Notes: generated by a model not told the origin, from the sequence alone. DNA of 64,000 bases from Pantoea coffeiphila (GCF_016909495.1 NZ_JAFBFW010000002.1:496001-560000); one strand, 5' to 3'; numbered from the stretch's first letter, positions 54,703 to 63,892 are shown. Numbers and translations: made by a program.

Positions 54703-54716
54703 AAGGCCCTCCGAGT

Positions 54717-54735
54717 GATAATGATTTTTATTTAG
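54717..54735. promoter_or_regulatory. Fur box in the divergent promoter
   Basis: GATAATGATTTTTATTTAG matches the 19-base Fur consensus strongly in its left half (GATAATGAT) and weakly in the right. It lies between the regulator and receptor start codons, so iron repression of both directions is likely. Confidence 0.7.
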
Positions 54736-54742
54736 CTTTATC

Positions 54743-54768
54743 GTGCAATGTTCGTCCGTACTGTGCAA
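54743..54768. promoter_or_regulatory. Direct repeat, probable AraC-type regulator site
   Basis: GTGCAA occurs at 54743 and 54763, a 20-base spacing (two helical turns) typical of AraC-family half-sites, 60-85 bases upstream of the receptor ATG. Confidence 0.5.
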
Positions 54769-54827
54769 CCGTTTTTCGGCGGCGTTCACGTAAGCTCGAT
54801 TTTTTCTTTACTCACCGGGATGCCTCT

Positions 54828-56852
54828 ATGCTTGTCTTGCGCCTTACTCCTTTGGTCATCAGCAGCCTGCTGCTCAGCCCCCTCGCGCTGGCCGCAGGTT
54901 CCAACAACTCACCGTCAGATACGATGCTGGTCAACGCCAGTAAACAGTCACCGGACTCGGCTTCCGCAAAGAACGTTTCCTCGGTGAAGGTCAGTGCGGA
55001 AGAGCTGGCGCAGGCCAACGTGACGCGCACCGACGAGCTACCCAAAGTGCTGCCGGGCCTGACGATGGGCAACAGCGGTAGCCTGATTTTCCAGTCGGTG
55101 TCGCTGCGCGGCATCTCGTCGGCGCAGGACTTCTATAATCCGGCGGTCAGCATTTACGTGGATGGCGTCCCGCAGCTGTCGACCTATGCCATGCAGGCGC
55201 TGGGCGATGTGGAAAGCGTGGAGATGCTGCGCGGCCCGCAGGGAACGCTGTACGGTAAAAGCGCGCAGGGCGGGATTATCAACATCGTCACCCGAAAACC
55301 GGATGACACGCCGCGCGGCTATGTGGAAGGCGGGATCGCCAGCCGGGACGGCTATCACACCAAAGTGAATCTGAGCGGCCCGCTGGCCCCCGGCCTGCTG
55401 TACGGCAGCGCCACTCTGCTGAGGCAGGTGGATAACGGCTCGATGACCAACCCGGCGACCGGCAGCGATAATCTGGGCGGCTCGCGTACCAATCTGGGCG
55501 ATTTCCGTCTGCGCCTGGCACCGGAAGACCAGCCGTGGGAAGCCAGCGTGGCGGTTAGCGAAGAGTGCACCCACGCCACCCAGGACACCTATCTGCCGTA
55601 CGATAATGAAAGGAGCCGCACGCTGGAAATCAGCGACGGCAGCGGCGATCCCCATCTGCGCCGCTGCACGCACAGCCAGTCGCTGAGTACCCAGTACCGT
55701 ACCGACGGCTGGCTGTTCAGTCTGATCGGTGCCTGGCAGCAGCAAAACTATCAGCGTGAATTCCCCTATTCGGCCTATAACGCCAGCCTGCCGGAACGCT
55801 GGAATCAGGACACCCAGGAGCTGCGTGCGGCCACCTTCGGCGGCAACACGCCGGTGGATATGGTGTTTGGTCTTTACCGCCAGAACAGCCGGGAAACGGT
55901 GGACTCCGCCTACACTTACAGCGGCGTTCCCATCAGCAGCACCCGTGGCTGGACGGCCAACGAAACGCTGGCCGCCTACAGCGATCTGACCTGGCACCTG
56001 ACCGACCGCTTCGACCTCGGCGGCGGCCTGCGCTACTCCCACGATAAATCCAAAACGGATTATAACGGCAGCAGCATGGGCTACGGCTGGGGTGACAAAG
56101 GCAAAACCCGCGACGACAATCTGCTCGGCCAGGTATCGGCAGGCTGGCAGTTTACCCCGGAACTGCGTGGCTATGTGCGCGTGGCCCAGGGCTATAAACC
56201 GGCCGGGTTCAGCATCCAGCCGACGCCGATGGTCAGCGCCGCGCCGTACGATGCGGAGAAGTCGATTAACTATGAAATCGGCACCCGCTACGAAGGCGAT
56301 GCGCTGCGGGTTCAGGGCGCGCTGTTCTACACTCACACCAAAAATCTACAGCTCTATTCCGGCCCGGTGGGCTATCAGAGCCTGAGCAACGCCGGTGCCG
56401 CCGATGCAACGGGCGCTGAACTGAGCGCGAGCTGGACGTTTACACCGGGATGGTCCTGGGATGTTAACGGCAACTGGGTGCGTTCCGAGTTTACCGGCGA
56501 CAGCGAACTGTATGCCGATAACCGCGTGCCGTTCGTGCCGCGCTTCAGCGCCGGAACCAGCCTGAACGGCATCGTTGATACGCCGTGGGGGGCACTGACC
56601 CCGCGCCTGGCGCTAAATCTGGTCGGCGAGCACTATTTCGACGGTGATAACACCCTGCGCCAGGGCAGCTACGCCACCACTGATATTCGCCTTGGCTGGC
56701 AGGCAACCGAGCGGGTGAATATTGCCGCTTATATCGACAACCTGATGGATCGCCGCTACCGCACTTACGGCATCGTGCAGAACGGTGCGGCCTATGCCCA
56801 GGTAAACAATGGACGTACTGCGGGTCTGGATGTCCGGGTCGATCTGTTCTGA
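54828..56852 (+). CDS. fyuA: FyuA-like TonB-dependent siderophore receptor
   Basis: A 674-residue receptor; Yersinia FyuA has 673. Signal peptide to about residue 22 (LLLSPLALAAG), TonB box near SDTMLVNASK, plug with VSLRGISSAQDFYNPAVSIY and MLRGPQGTLYGKSAQGGIIN, and a barrel ending in Phe. Conserved blocks (DMVFGLYRQN, AYSDLTWHLTDRFD, FYTHTKNLQLYSGPVGYQ, RVPFVPRFSAG) follow FyuA closely. It should take up ferric yersiniabactin or a close relative. The start at 54828 follows GGGAT; the upstream 46-codon extension contains the promoter and is rejected. Confidence 0.9.
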   Translation: MLVLRLTPLVISSLLLSPLALAAGSNNSPSDTMLVNASKQSPDSASAKNVSSVKVSAEELAQANVTRTDELPKVLPGLTMGNSGSLIFQSVSLRGISSAQDFYNPAVSIYVDGVPQLSTYAMQALGDVESVEMLRGPQGTLYGKSAQGGIINIVTRKPDDTPRGYVEGGIASRDGYHTKVNLSGPLAPGLLYGSATLLRQVDNGSMTNPATGSDNLGGSRTNLGDFRLRLAPEDQPWEASVAVSEECTHATQDTYLPYDNERSRTLEISDGSGDPHLRRCTHSQSLSTQYRTDGWLFSLIGAWQQQNYQREFPYSAYNASLPERWNQDTQELRAATFGGNTPVDMVFGLYRQNSRETVDSAYTYSGVPISSTRGWTANETLAAYSDLTWHLTDRFDLGGGLRYSHDKSKTDYNGSSMGYGWGDKGKTRDDNLLGQVSAGWQFTPELRGYVRVAQGYKPAGFSIQPTPMVSAAPYDAEKSINYEIGTRYEGDALRVQGALFYTHTKNLQLYSGPVGYQSLSNAGAADATGAELSASWTFTPGWSWDVNGNWVRSEFTGDSELYADNRVPFVPRFSAGTSLNGIVDTPWGALTPRLALNLVGEHYFDGDNTLRQGSYATTDIRLGWQATERVNIAAYIDNLMDRRYRTYGIVQNGAAYAQVNNGRTAGLDVRVDLF

Positions 56853-57199
56853 TTGATAACTCACGGGGTGGTGATGTGTCCACCCCGTATTATCTCATCA
56901 TTAATTTCAACCCCAACCCCAATTTCAATCCCAACTCCAACCCCAATATTTATTATCATTTACTGATAATTAGAATTACGCATCAAATATCAAACAACTC
57001 CAGCAATCACACCATTTCCTAAAAAATCATTCACACTTAGTTTCCAAAGAAAATATCCAACCCTTACAAAATAATGAAATCTCACCACATGACATCGGGC
57101 AATAGCCTAATATAGATATCCAACGCCATTTCACGACAAAAAACAGATTATCTGATGAGTATCATTGACAAGACTGTCTGCACCCAAAGGGAGAAGAAG
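56853..57199. other. Intergenic region with a hairpin and a C-rich repeat
   Basis: A stem ACGGGGTGG / CCACCCCGT (56863-56888) directly follows fyuA and probably terminates it. At about 56909-56950 a run of CAACCCC/CAATTTC-like 6-base units is visible. The rest is AT-rich leader for the next gene. No gene is supported here. Confidence 0.55.
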
Positions 57200-57586
57200 A
57201 TGCCCGGATTATCCGAAGAATTATCCCGATTTGTCGTTTCACCGCCGCAATTAATTTGCCGGGAAGGCGAGCCGGATAAAATGCACTGTAGTTTTATTTT
57301 AACGGCTGAATTTTCCGGCTTTCGCGGCCATTTTCCCGATAACCCGCTACTGCCAGGAATCGTACAAATTATGCTGGCCCGCTACACCGCTGCCGCAGGA
57401 AAAAGTGCGCAGCTGGCCGGTATAAAACGCTGCAAATTTTTACATCCAATAAAACCGGGGGAAACGGTGTCCGTTGCCGTTAAACCAGGCCGCCATACTG
57501 GCGAGTACCAGGCGGTGATTTCCAGCAATGAGATAGATTGCACAAGCCTCGTTTTCGAACTGGAACATACCGAGGCATGGCAATGA
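57200..57586 (+). CDS. Hot-dog fold dehydratase-like protein (FabZ/ApeI-like)
   Basis: A 128-residue hot-dog protein. GFRGHFPDNPLLPGIVQIML (about residues 44-63) is the signature of FabA/FabZ-like dehydratases; the His of GHFPDNP is the usual catalytic His. The ApeI and FabZ groups share this motif. In a fatty-acid-like pathway it would dehydrate 3-hydroxyacyl-ACP. The start at 57200 has AGGGAG 6 bases upstream; an ATG at 57155 lacks a ribosome site. It opens the cluster and overlaps the next gene by 4 bases (ATGA). Confidence 0.78.
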   Translation: MPGLSEELSRFVVSPPQLICREGEPDKMHCSFILTAEFSGFRGHFPDNPLLPGIVQIMLARYTAAAGKSAQLAGIKRCKFLHPIKPGETVSVAVKPGRHTGEYQAVISSNEIDCTSLVFELEHTEAWQ

Positions 57587-58083
57587 CGCGATATCCCTAT
57601 TTTACTTCATCGCACTGCCTTGACGGCAGTGCGGCACCTGCACCGATTGAATACTGCGTTGACCGTGTTGTACGTTTTGACGAAGTGGACTCGCTGGAAA
57701 TTGTCTGGCACGGGCACTATGCCAGCTACTTTGAAGATGCACGCGTCGCGCTGGGGGAACATTTGGGTATCGGTTATTCCACGCTTTATCGGGAGCAGGT
57801 CCCGGCACCGATTAAACAACTTTTTGTTAACTATCATCGCCCGCTGGCATTTGCCGAACGCTGCCGGATAGTCGCTTGCCTGCACTGGAGCGAAGCGGCG
57901 CGGATGAACATGTCTTATAAAATTATTAACACACAGGGCGAGACGGTCGCAACGGGCTTTAGCGTGCAGATGTTTACATTAAAAACGGGAGAGTACCTGA
58001 CCCAGCAGCCCGACTTCTATGCCGCATTTTGTCAGCGCTGGAAGCTGGGTCAGATCCCTCCTTTGCTATCAGCCGGTAAATAA
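57583..58083 (+). CDS. Acyl-thioesterase of the 4HBT hot-dog family
   Basis: A 166-residue hot-dog protein. VRFDEVDSLEIVWHGHYASY followed by FEDAR corresponds to the 4-hydroxybenzoyl-CoA thioesterase signature, with the Asp of DEVD as candidate catalytic residue and His in WHGHY. Aryl-polyene clusters carry a thioesterase of this kind (ApeK). It probably releases or proof-reads acyl chains. Its 3' end overlaps the convergent reductase gene by 15 bases, so the two transcripts collide. Confidence 0.78.
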   Translation: MTRYPYFTSSHCLDGSAAPAPIEYCVDRVVRFDEVDSLEIVWHGHYASYFEDARVALGEHLGIGYSTLYREQVPAPIKQLFVNYHRPLAFAERCRIVACLHWSEAARMNMSYKIINTQGETVATGFSVQMFTLKTGEYLTQQPDFYAAFCQRWKLGQIPPLLSAGK

Positions 58084-58827
58084 TCCACCGTTAACGCCAA
58101 TCACCTGGCCAGTAATATAGCTGGCCCCTTCAGAAGCGAAAAAGCTGACAACGGACGCCACCTCTTCGGGTTCGCCAACGCGGCGCAGTGGGATCGTATT
58201 GCTAATGCTTTCCAGCGGCAGCGCCGATGTCATATCGGTACTGATAAACCCCGGGGCCACGGCGTTAACCAGAATATTGCGGCGCGCCAGCTCAACCGCC
58301 AGTGAGCGTGTAGCACCAATTAACCCGGCCTTCGCTGCAGAATAGTTTACCTGGCCCGCAACGCCGGTTTGCCCGGCGGTGGAGGCGATATTGATAATGC
58401 GGCCCCCCCGCCTGCGCTGCATTGCCGGCAGCACGGTCGAGGTCACATTGTAAAAGCCCCCCAGGTGCACCTGCAACACACGGTCCCACTCCTCACGCGT
58501 CATCATCGCCAGGACCTTATCGCAGGCGAAACCGGCATTATTCACCAGCACCGCAGGCGCGCCGAACTGCTCGATCAGCGGCTCCAGCACCTCACGGCAT
58601 TGTTTGGCGTCAGAGACGTCAAAAGGCAGTAATCGACACTCCCCTCCGGCAGCGACGATTTCATCACGCAGCGCTTCGGCAGCAGCGTGCTCACGGCGAT
58701 AGTTCAACCAGAGTGAAAAACCATCTCCGGCCAGCCTGCGCGCAACAGCAGCGCCAATTCCCCTGCTCGCCCCGGTCACCAGAGCGACGTGGCGCCCTGG
58801 CCTCTGTCGTGTTGCCGTTGTATCCAT
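58069..58827 (-). CDS. 3-oxoacyl-ACP reductase (FabG-like)
   Basis: A 252-residue SDR. TGASRGIG at residues 18-25, NNAG at 96-99, catalytic Ser149, Tyr162 and Lys166 (YSAAK), and the C-terminal GQVIGVNGGLFTG match FabG/ApeQ ketoreductases. Asn-Tyr-Arg-Arg (about 42-45) after strand 2 favours NADPH. It reduces 3-oxoacyl-ACP in the cluster's chain elongation. It is transcribed against its neighbours, from an AAGGAG site in the AT-rich gap that also serves the ketosynthase operon. Confidence 0.88.
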   Translation of the reverse strand: MDTTATRQRPGRHVALVTGASRGIGAAVARRLAGDGFSLWLNYRREHAAAEALRDEIVAAGGECRLLPFDVSDAKQCREVLEPLIEQFGAPAVLVNNAGFACDKVLAMMTREEWDRVLQVHLGGFYNVTSTVLPAMQRRRGGRIINIASTAGQTGVAGQVNYSAAKAGLIGATRSLAVELARRNILVNAVAPGFISTDMTSALPLESISNTIPLRRVGEPEEVASVVSFFASEGASYITGQVIGVNGGLFTG

Positions 58828-59228
58828 GTTAATTATCTCCTTCGTATATAGAACAGGGCCTATAAGCTACTCGATAATCATTTTAACTCTATTTAAAATT
58901 AAAAAATTATTACATTAGAATAATAATATTCATTAATTAGAAACCGCAGAAACATAAAAAATTATTTTTAATAACCGCAGCATTAATAATTAAAATGAAA
59001 AACGGCACCAAACGGTAAGATGCCAAAACAATATCTATTAATGATAAAGCACTTTAAACGATAACTAAATAGAGCCTTTTTTACATCTGGCACTTAAGAG
59101 CATATTGCCAGTACGGATTACTTGCAGACGTAAGCATATCCCCACGCAGGATTGCGGGGGTTCTATTGTGAATAGAATGATGCCTTGCGCATCGTATTAA
59201 TATTCCATCATTCGAACAGGGAGTGGAT
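58828..59228. promoter_or_regulatory. AT-rich divergent promoter region of the fatty-acid-like cluster
   Basis: 401 bases, very AT-rich from 58860 to 59080. Near the ketosynthase gene two hairpins stand back to back: CCCC-A-CGCA / TGCG-GGGG (59140-59160, one bulge) and TTCTATT / AATAGAA with a GTG loop (59161-59177). They could be leader structures. No gene is supported in this stretch. Confidence 0.5.
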
Positions 59229-60446
59229 ATGTTACACCGTGTTGCTATTACAGGATTAGGTATTGTTTCCAGTATTGGAACCTCAGTCAGTGAAGTCACT
59301 GATGCGTTGTATCACGGCCGTTCTGGCATCGTCATCGATCCTGTACGGCAGGATTTAGGCTTTAATTCACCGTTAACCGGTGCAATAAAAAACTTCTCTC
59401 CCCGTTTTCCGCTAAACCGTAAACAACGTAAAACCACGCCGCAGTTCGTTGAATGGGCTGCTGAAGCCGCATTTTGCGCTCTGGATGATTCCGGCCTGTC
59501 ACCCGATGACATTCGTAACGACCGAAGTGGATTGATTTTTGGCTGTGACTCCAGCGTCCTGGCCGGTATTGAACAGGCCAACCGCCTGGAAGAGGTGCGT
59601 GATACGTCACGGCTGGGCAGTGGTCTGGTATTTCAGTCGATGACCTCCACCACCACCATAAATCTCAATGCCATTCTGGGTACGCAGGGAGCAAGTTGGT
59701 CAATCAGCGGTGCCTGTGCCAGTAGCGGACACGCGGTGGGCCAGGCCGCAGACCTGATTATGCTTGGCCGCCAGGATCGCATCATTTGCGGCGGGGCGCA
59801 GGAAATCAACTGGCAGGCCACCTGTAGCTTTGATGGACTGGGCGCGTTTTCAACCCGCGTTGATAGCCCGCAGTCAGCCAGTCGGCCGTTTGCTAAAAGC
59901 CGCGACGGGCTTGTACCCGGCGGCGGTGCCGCCGTTTTAATGCTGGAACGCTACGATCTTGCCGTTGCACGCAGGGCACAGATCTGGGGAGAAATTCTCG
60001 GCTACGGCTTCTCATCCGATGGTGAAAATATCGTCGCGCCGAGCCGCACCGGGCTGGGCCGCGCAATGCGTATGGCGCTGAAAAATGCCGAACTGATGCC
60101 GCAGGATATTTCCTATCTTTGCGCGCACGCCACAGCGACCCCGCTGGGGGATGCGATGGAAGCCGGAAACATTCTTGATATTTTTGGCGAGCGCGGCGTG
60201 CCGGTTTCTTCAACCAAATCCATGACCGGCCACGAATTGTGGATGAGCGGGGCCGCCCAGGTGGTGTACAGCTGTCTGATGGCAAGGAACGATTTTATGG
60301 CCGCCAACATTAACTTTGATGGGGCCGATGAAGATACTTCGCATCTGGACATCATTACCGAAATCCGCCAGCAACCGTTAACGTCAGCGCTGTGTAATTC
60401 GGCAGGTTTTGGTGGCACCAACTCCAGCCTGGTAATAGGTTTTTAA
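59229..60446 (+). CDS. Beta-ketoacyl-ACP synthase I (first ketosynthase)
   Basis: A 405-residue FabF-type condensing enzyme. The Cys-His-His triad is intact: Cys163 (SGACASSG), His300 (CAHATATPLGD) and His335, with Lys330 (STKSMTGHE). Starts MLHRVAITGLGIVSSIG. The ATG at 59229 has AGGGAG 5 bases upstream. It is like the KS of aryl-polyene and type II polyketide systems. One base separates it from the oxidoreductase gene. Confidence 0.9.
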   Translation: MLHRVAITGLGIVSSIGTSVSEVTDALYHGRSGIVIDPVRQDLGFNSPLTGAIKNFSPRFPLNRKQRKTTPQFVEWAAEAAFCALDDSGLSPDDIRNDRSGLIFGCDSSVLAGIEQANRLEEVRDTSRLGSGLVFQSMTSTTTINLNAILGTQGASWSISGACASSGHAVGQAADLIMLGRQDRIICGGAQEINWQATCSFDGLGAFSTRVDSPQSASRPFAKSRDGLVPGGGAAVLMLERYDLAVARRAQIWGEILGYGFSSDGENIVAPSRTGLGRAMRMALKNAELMPQDISYLCAHATATPLGDAMEAGNILDIFGERGVPVSSTKSMTGHELWMSGAAQVVYSCLMARNDFMAANINFDGADEDTSHLDIITEIRQQPLTSALCNSAGFGGTNSSLVIGF

Positions 60447-60447
60447 T

Positions 60448-61953
60448 ATGGCAACCAGACCTTCAGCCGTGATTATCGGGGCGGGCGCTTCAGGAATGGT
60501 GTCTGCGCTGTTACTCGCCATGCATGGCTATCGCGTGTCAATCGTCGAGCGAGCGAAAGAACCGGGCGTCACTCTGCGCGGCTTTCTGAAAAGTCGTGTC
60601 TACTTCGACAGCGGCGTTCACTTTGCCGGTGAACTGTCGCCACATGGCGTATTAACCGCCTATCTGCGTTATCTGGGTATACGCGATCTGCCCAGCGTCG
60701 AGTTCGATCGTCACTGCTTTGAAACCGTGCGTTTTTCCGATCGCGGTGACTTTTCGCTGGCCGCCGATTACGACAAAATGCTGGCAGGGCTCTGTGCCGA
60801 TTTTCCCGCAGAAAAAGAGGGAATCCATCGCTATATGGCCGACGTTAAGGCCGCCTATTATTCATCAGCATTTCACACGCTACAGGGCTCCCCCTTCAGG
60901 GATGAAACCGATCCTCGATGGCATATCCCACTCAAGGACTATATTGCCGGTTATATCCGCGATCCCTGGTTACAGTCCCTGCTGGCGATTCCCTGCCTGT
61001 ACCATGGCGTTTCACCTGAGAACGTCTCTTTCCTGCAGCACGCCCGCGTGGCAGGGACGCATTTTGGCGGCGTCCGTACCTTTGCCCAGGGTGGGCTGTC
61101 GCTGGTTAAAGCGCTCGAACAGCGCCTTGCCGAAGAAGGTGTCGTGCTGCATTGCAATCGTAGCGCCGTGCAGATCCACTGTAAATCTGACGGTACGCTG
61201 AGCGAAGTCGAACTGGATAACGGCGAGCGTCTGGGCTGCTCTGTCGTTATTTACACCGGACACCCCTGTTTTCTGCCGCAGATGCTGCCAGAAAAAGCGC
61301 TGCGCCCGGCGGCGGTGAATCGCATGAATCAGCTCTACGATGGCATGTCGGCACATCTGCTGTATCTTTCCGGTGGAACCGAGCCGCCGCCGCTGCTGGA
61401 TAAAAAGAATCTCCTTTACTGTCAGCATGCCCGGTCATTTACCGAAGCTTTTAAACCTCATCATCGGGGTACTGCGGGGCCGTTTTATATTATGCCGGGC
61501 CCGTCAGTGCTTAACCGCGAAAGTGGACTATTTGATTCCGTTGATTTTGTTGCGGCGATCCCCTGTGACGCTGCGGAATACCGTGCTTTTTACGGCTCCG
61601 GCAACGGCAAACGCCCCTCCGCCTACCGGACGCAGAAAAAGCAGCGTCTCAAAGAGCTTTACGCCTCATTATGCCGGTCCGTACCTGAAATCGAGGGATT
61701 GAGGCTGGTGGACGGTGCCACTCCCGCGACATTACAAAAGTATCTCTATTCACCGGGCGCGGGAATGTACGGCGTAGCACACGATATAACGCAGTTTAAT
61801 CCGCTGCCGGTGACTCGTGTTGCTGGCCTGTTCGTGGCTGGCCAGGCGGTGACCGGCCCGGGGGTGATGGGCGCGACGATTTCAGCGTTTCTCGCCTGTG
61901 GCTATTTGCTGGATCACCAGAATCTACTGAACGGGGTCAGAACATGCCGTTAA
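60448..61953 (+). CDS. CrtI-like FAD-dependent oxidoreductase
   Basis: A 501-residue flavoprotein. The N-terminal dinucleotide motif is VIIGAGASGMVSALLLAMHG and the following IVERAKEPGV fits a phytoene-desaturase/all-trans-retinol saturase type Rossmann fold. The C-terminal FAD motif GLFVAGQAVTGPGVMGATIS is typical of the CrtI group. It could desaturate or isomerise an acyl chain or polyene. Such an enzyme is not part of the aryl-polyene gene set I know. It overlaps the next gene by 10 bases, so it is an integral operon member. Confidence 0.85.
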   Translation: MATRPSAVIIGAGASGMVSALLLAMHGYRVSIVERAKEPGVTLRGFLKSRVYFDSGVHFAGELSPHGVLTAYLRYLGIRDLPSVEFDRHCFETVRFSDRGDFSLAADYDKMLAGLCADFPAEKEGIHRYMADVKAAYYSSAFHTLQGSPFRDETDPRWHIPLKDYIAGYIRDPWLQSLLAIPCLYHGVSPENVSFLQHARVAGTHFGGVRTFAQGGLSLVKALEQRLAEEGVVLHCNRSAVQIHCKSDGTLSEVELDNGERLGCSVVIYTGHPCFLPQMLPEKALRPAAVNRMNQLYDGMSAHLLYLSGGTEPPPLLDKKNLLYCQHARSFTEAFKPHHRGTAGPFYIMPGPSVLNRESGLFDSVDFVAAIPCDAAEYRAFYGSGNGKRPSAYRTQKKQRLKELYASLCRSVPEIEGLRLVDGATPATLQKYLYSPGAGMYGVAHDITQFNPLPVTRVAGLFVAGQAVTGPGVMGATISAFLACGYLLDHQNLLNGVRTCR

Positions 61954-63173
61954 GAAGAGTCGTTATCACCGGTGTGGGTGCCGTATCTCCTTTCGGTGCC
62001 GGTGCAGAGAAAATGATGGCCGCCTTAACCCGTGGTGAATCGGGGATCGGCCGCCTGCCGCAGCACGACTACAGCGATACGCAGGACGTGCCGCAAGTTG
62101 CCGGGCGCGTCCCGCGTCTGGACACAACCCGTATTCCACGCCGTCATCGTCGCACGATGTCCCCGATGTCCTGCTGGAGCCTGCTGGCCGCAGAGGAAGC
62201 GTTGGCACAGGCTGCCTTTCCTCGCGAACGGCTGTCCGATCCGCGCTTTGGCGTTATCGTGGGTTCAACAATGGGCAGCATTGATACCTGGCGTTCTATT
62301 TTTGAAAACTACCTGGTTGCCCGTCAGTTTGCCGCCGTTAAAGCGCGTGATTTCTTCCGCATTATGGGCCATTCCGTCGCGTCAAATCTGGCGCAGGCAC
62401 TGGATATTACCGGCCGGGTGATGGCAGTAACATCAGCCTGCGCCTCCAGCGCCCTGTCGATCGGTATGGCCTATGAGGCGATTGCCTGCGGCCTGCAGGA
62501 TGCGATGCTGTGCGGCGGAGCCGATGAATTCCATCCGCTGACTATTGCAACATTCGATCATATGGCTGCCGCTTCAAGAGGCTTCAACGAGCATCCTCAC
62601 GCCACGCCACGTCCGTTTGATCAACAGCGTGACGGCGTGGTCTGTGCAGAAGGCGCCGGGATACTGCTGCTGGAATCCCGCTCAAGGGCCCTGGCACGAG
62701 GCGCGACAATTCTGGCAGAAATTACCGGGTTTGCCTCCGCCAGCGATGTGTCGAGTATTGCTAATCCCGATCCGTTACCGCTTCGCCGCTGCATGCAGCA
62801 GGCACTGAATCATGCCCAACTTCCGGTAGATGCCCTGAGCTACATTAACGCCCATGCCACCGGCACACGGTTAGGCGATATCGCCGAGAGCGAAGCGATT
62901 GCCGGGCTGTGCGGAAAGCTGGTGCCGGTATCCAGCCTGAAGGGACATCTGGGGCACACCATGGCAGCCAGCGGCGCACTGGAGCTTATCGCCTGCATCG
63001 GCATGCTGCAGCAGGAAGTCCTGATCCCTACACGCAATCTTGATAATCCCGATGAGCGATGCGACAGCATTCGCCACGTCAGCGGGATTACCAGTACGCC
63101 GGTACAGCACGTACTGAAAAACAGTTTTGCCCTTGGGGGCATTATTTCAACGCTGATATTAAGGAAAATATGA
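61944..63173 (+). CDS. Beta-ketoacyl-ACP synthase II (second ketosynthase)
   Basis: A 409-residue FabF-type ketosynthase with Cys166 (TSACASSALSIG), His304 (NAHATGTRLGD), Lys333 and His338 (LKGHLGHTMAASG). Both triads in the cluster are intact, so neither KS looks like a chain-length factor. Sequence differs widely from the first ketosynthase, suggesting different steps or chain lengths. It begins 10 bases before the oxidoreductase stop. Confidence 0.9.
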   Translation: MPLRRVVITGVGAVSPFGAGAEKMMAALTRGESGIGRLPQHDYSDTQDVPQVAGRVPRLDTTRIPRRHRRTMSPMSCWSLLAAEEALAQAAFPRERLSDPRFGVIVGSTMGSIDTWRSIFENYLVARQFAAVKARDFFRIMGHSVASNLAQALDITGRVMAVTSACASSALSIGMAYEAIACGLQDAMLCGGADEFHPLTIATFDHMAAASRGFNEHPHATPRPFDQQRDGVVCAEGAGILLLESRSRALARGATILAEITGFASASDVSSIANPDPLPLRRCMQQALNHAQLPVDALSYINAHATGTRLGDIAESEAIAGLCGKLVPVSSLKGHLGHTMAASGALELIACIGMLQQEVLIPTRNLDNPDERCDSIRHVSGITSTPVQHVLKNSFALGGIISTLILRKI

Positions 63174-63430
63174 TGGACAAGAACGCACTGAAGGAAAAAG
63201 TTAATCAGATCCTGGCTGAAGAATTCGAACTGGAGCTGAGCGATCTGCAGCCCGAAGCGAAGCTGTACGAAGATCTGGGGCTGGACAGCCTCGATGCCGT
63301 TGACATGGTCGTGGCTTTCGAAAAAGCGTTTGCTATCAATATTGGTAAAAATACCGAACTGGTGAGCATCAAAACGCTCGGTGAACTTCAGGAGTTCATC
63401 TTAAAAACGTCCATTGCCCAGGCCGTCTGA
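63170..63430 (+). CDS. Acyl carrier protein
   Basis: An 86-residue ACP. The phosphopantetheine attachment Ser40 lies in DLGLDSLDAVDMV. The protein is acidic and helical, of normal ACP size. The ATG at 63170 overlaps the ketosynthase stop (ATGA), with a second ATG at 63173; AAGGA precedes both. It carries the chain for the two ketosynthases, the reductase and the dehydratases. Confidence 0.92.
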   Translation: MMDKNALKEKVNQILAEEFELELSDLQPEAKLYEDLGLDSLDAVDMVVAFEKAFAINIGKNTELVSIKTLGELQEFILKTSIAQAV

Positions 63431-63448
63431 ATATTACGAGGAGCACGG

Positions 63449-63892
63449 ATGACATTCCCCTTATCGGCGCAGAGCCTGATCCCTCATCGCGAAGGAATGT
63501 GTTGTATCGACAGTATTCTCAGTATCGAGGGACCGCGGGTGCAGGCATCCGTAAAACTGCACGCCGGTCATCTGTTATTAGATGAAAACGGTACGCTCGA
63601 TCGCTGTGGTTATATCGAACTTGCGGCTCAGGCAGCCTGTGCATTAAAGGGTGTCGATGCCGTCAAAGGCCAGGAGTCTGCCACTGCACTGCTGGCCTCG
63701 GTCAATAATTTTCAGCTCTTTGACGATGCAGGAACGGGAGAAACGCTGCTGATTTCTGTTGCCATCACCACTGAACTTGCTGACCTGTCCATGCTGGAAT
63801 TCAACGTTGCCTGCGGGCAACGTTTACTGGCCCGTGGAGAATTGAAAGTGTTTTATCAGGCAGATAATGAACGGAGTATCACTGCACAATGA
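63449..63892 (+). CDS. Second hot-dog dehydratase-like protein (ApeP/FabZ-like)
   Basis: A 147-residue hot-dog protein. LIPHREGMCCIDSILS near the N-terminus resembles the ApeP group of aryl-polyene dehydratases, and CGYIELAAQAACALKGVDAV fits the hot-dog helix. The His in PHREGM is the candidate catalytic residue. It follows the ACP after 18 bases and overlaps the hydrolase gene by 4 (ATGA). With the gene at 57200 the cluster has two dehydratase-like proteins, as aryl-polyene clusters do. Confidence 0.75.
   Translation: MTFPLSAQSLIPHREGMCCIDSILSIEGPRVQASVKLHAGHLLLDENGTLDRCGYIELAAQAACALKGVDAVKGQESATALLASVNNFQLFDDAGTGETLLISVAITTELADLSMLEFNVACGQRLLARGELKVFYQADNERSITAQ

Noticed and set aside
55038-56336. 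432-residue open frame on the minus strand inside fyuA
   Set aside because: It is antisense to a receptor with full-length homology; its composition is that of a GC-rich shadow frame, with no ribosome site.
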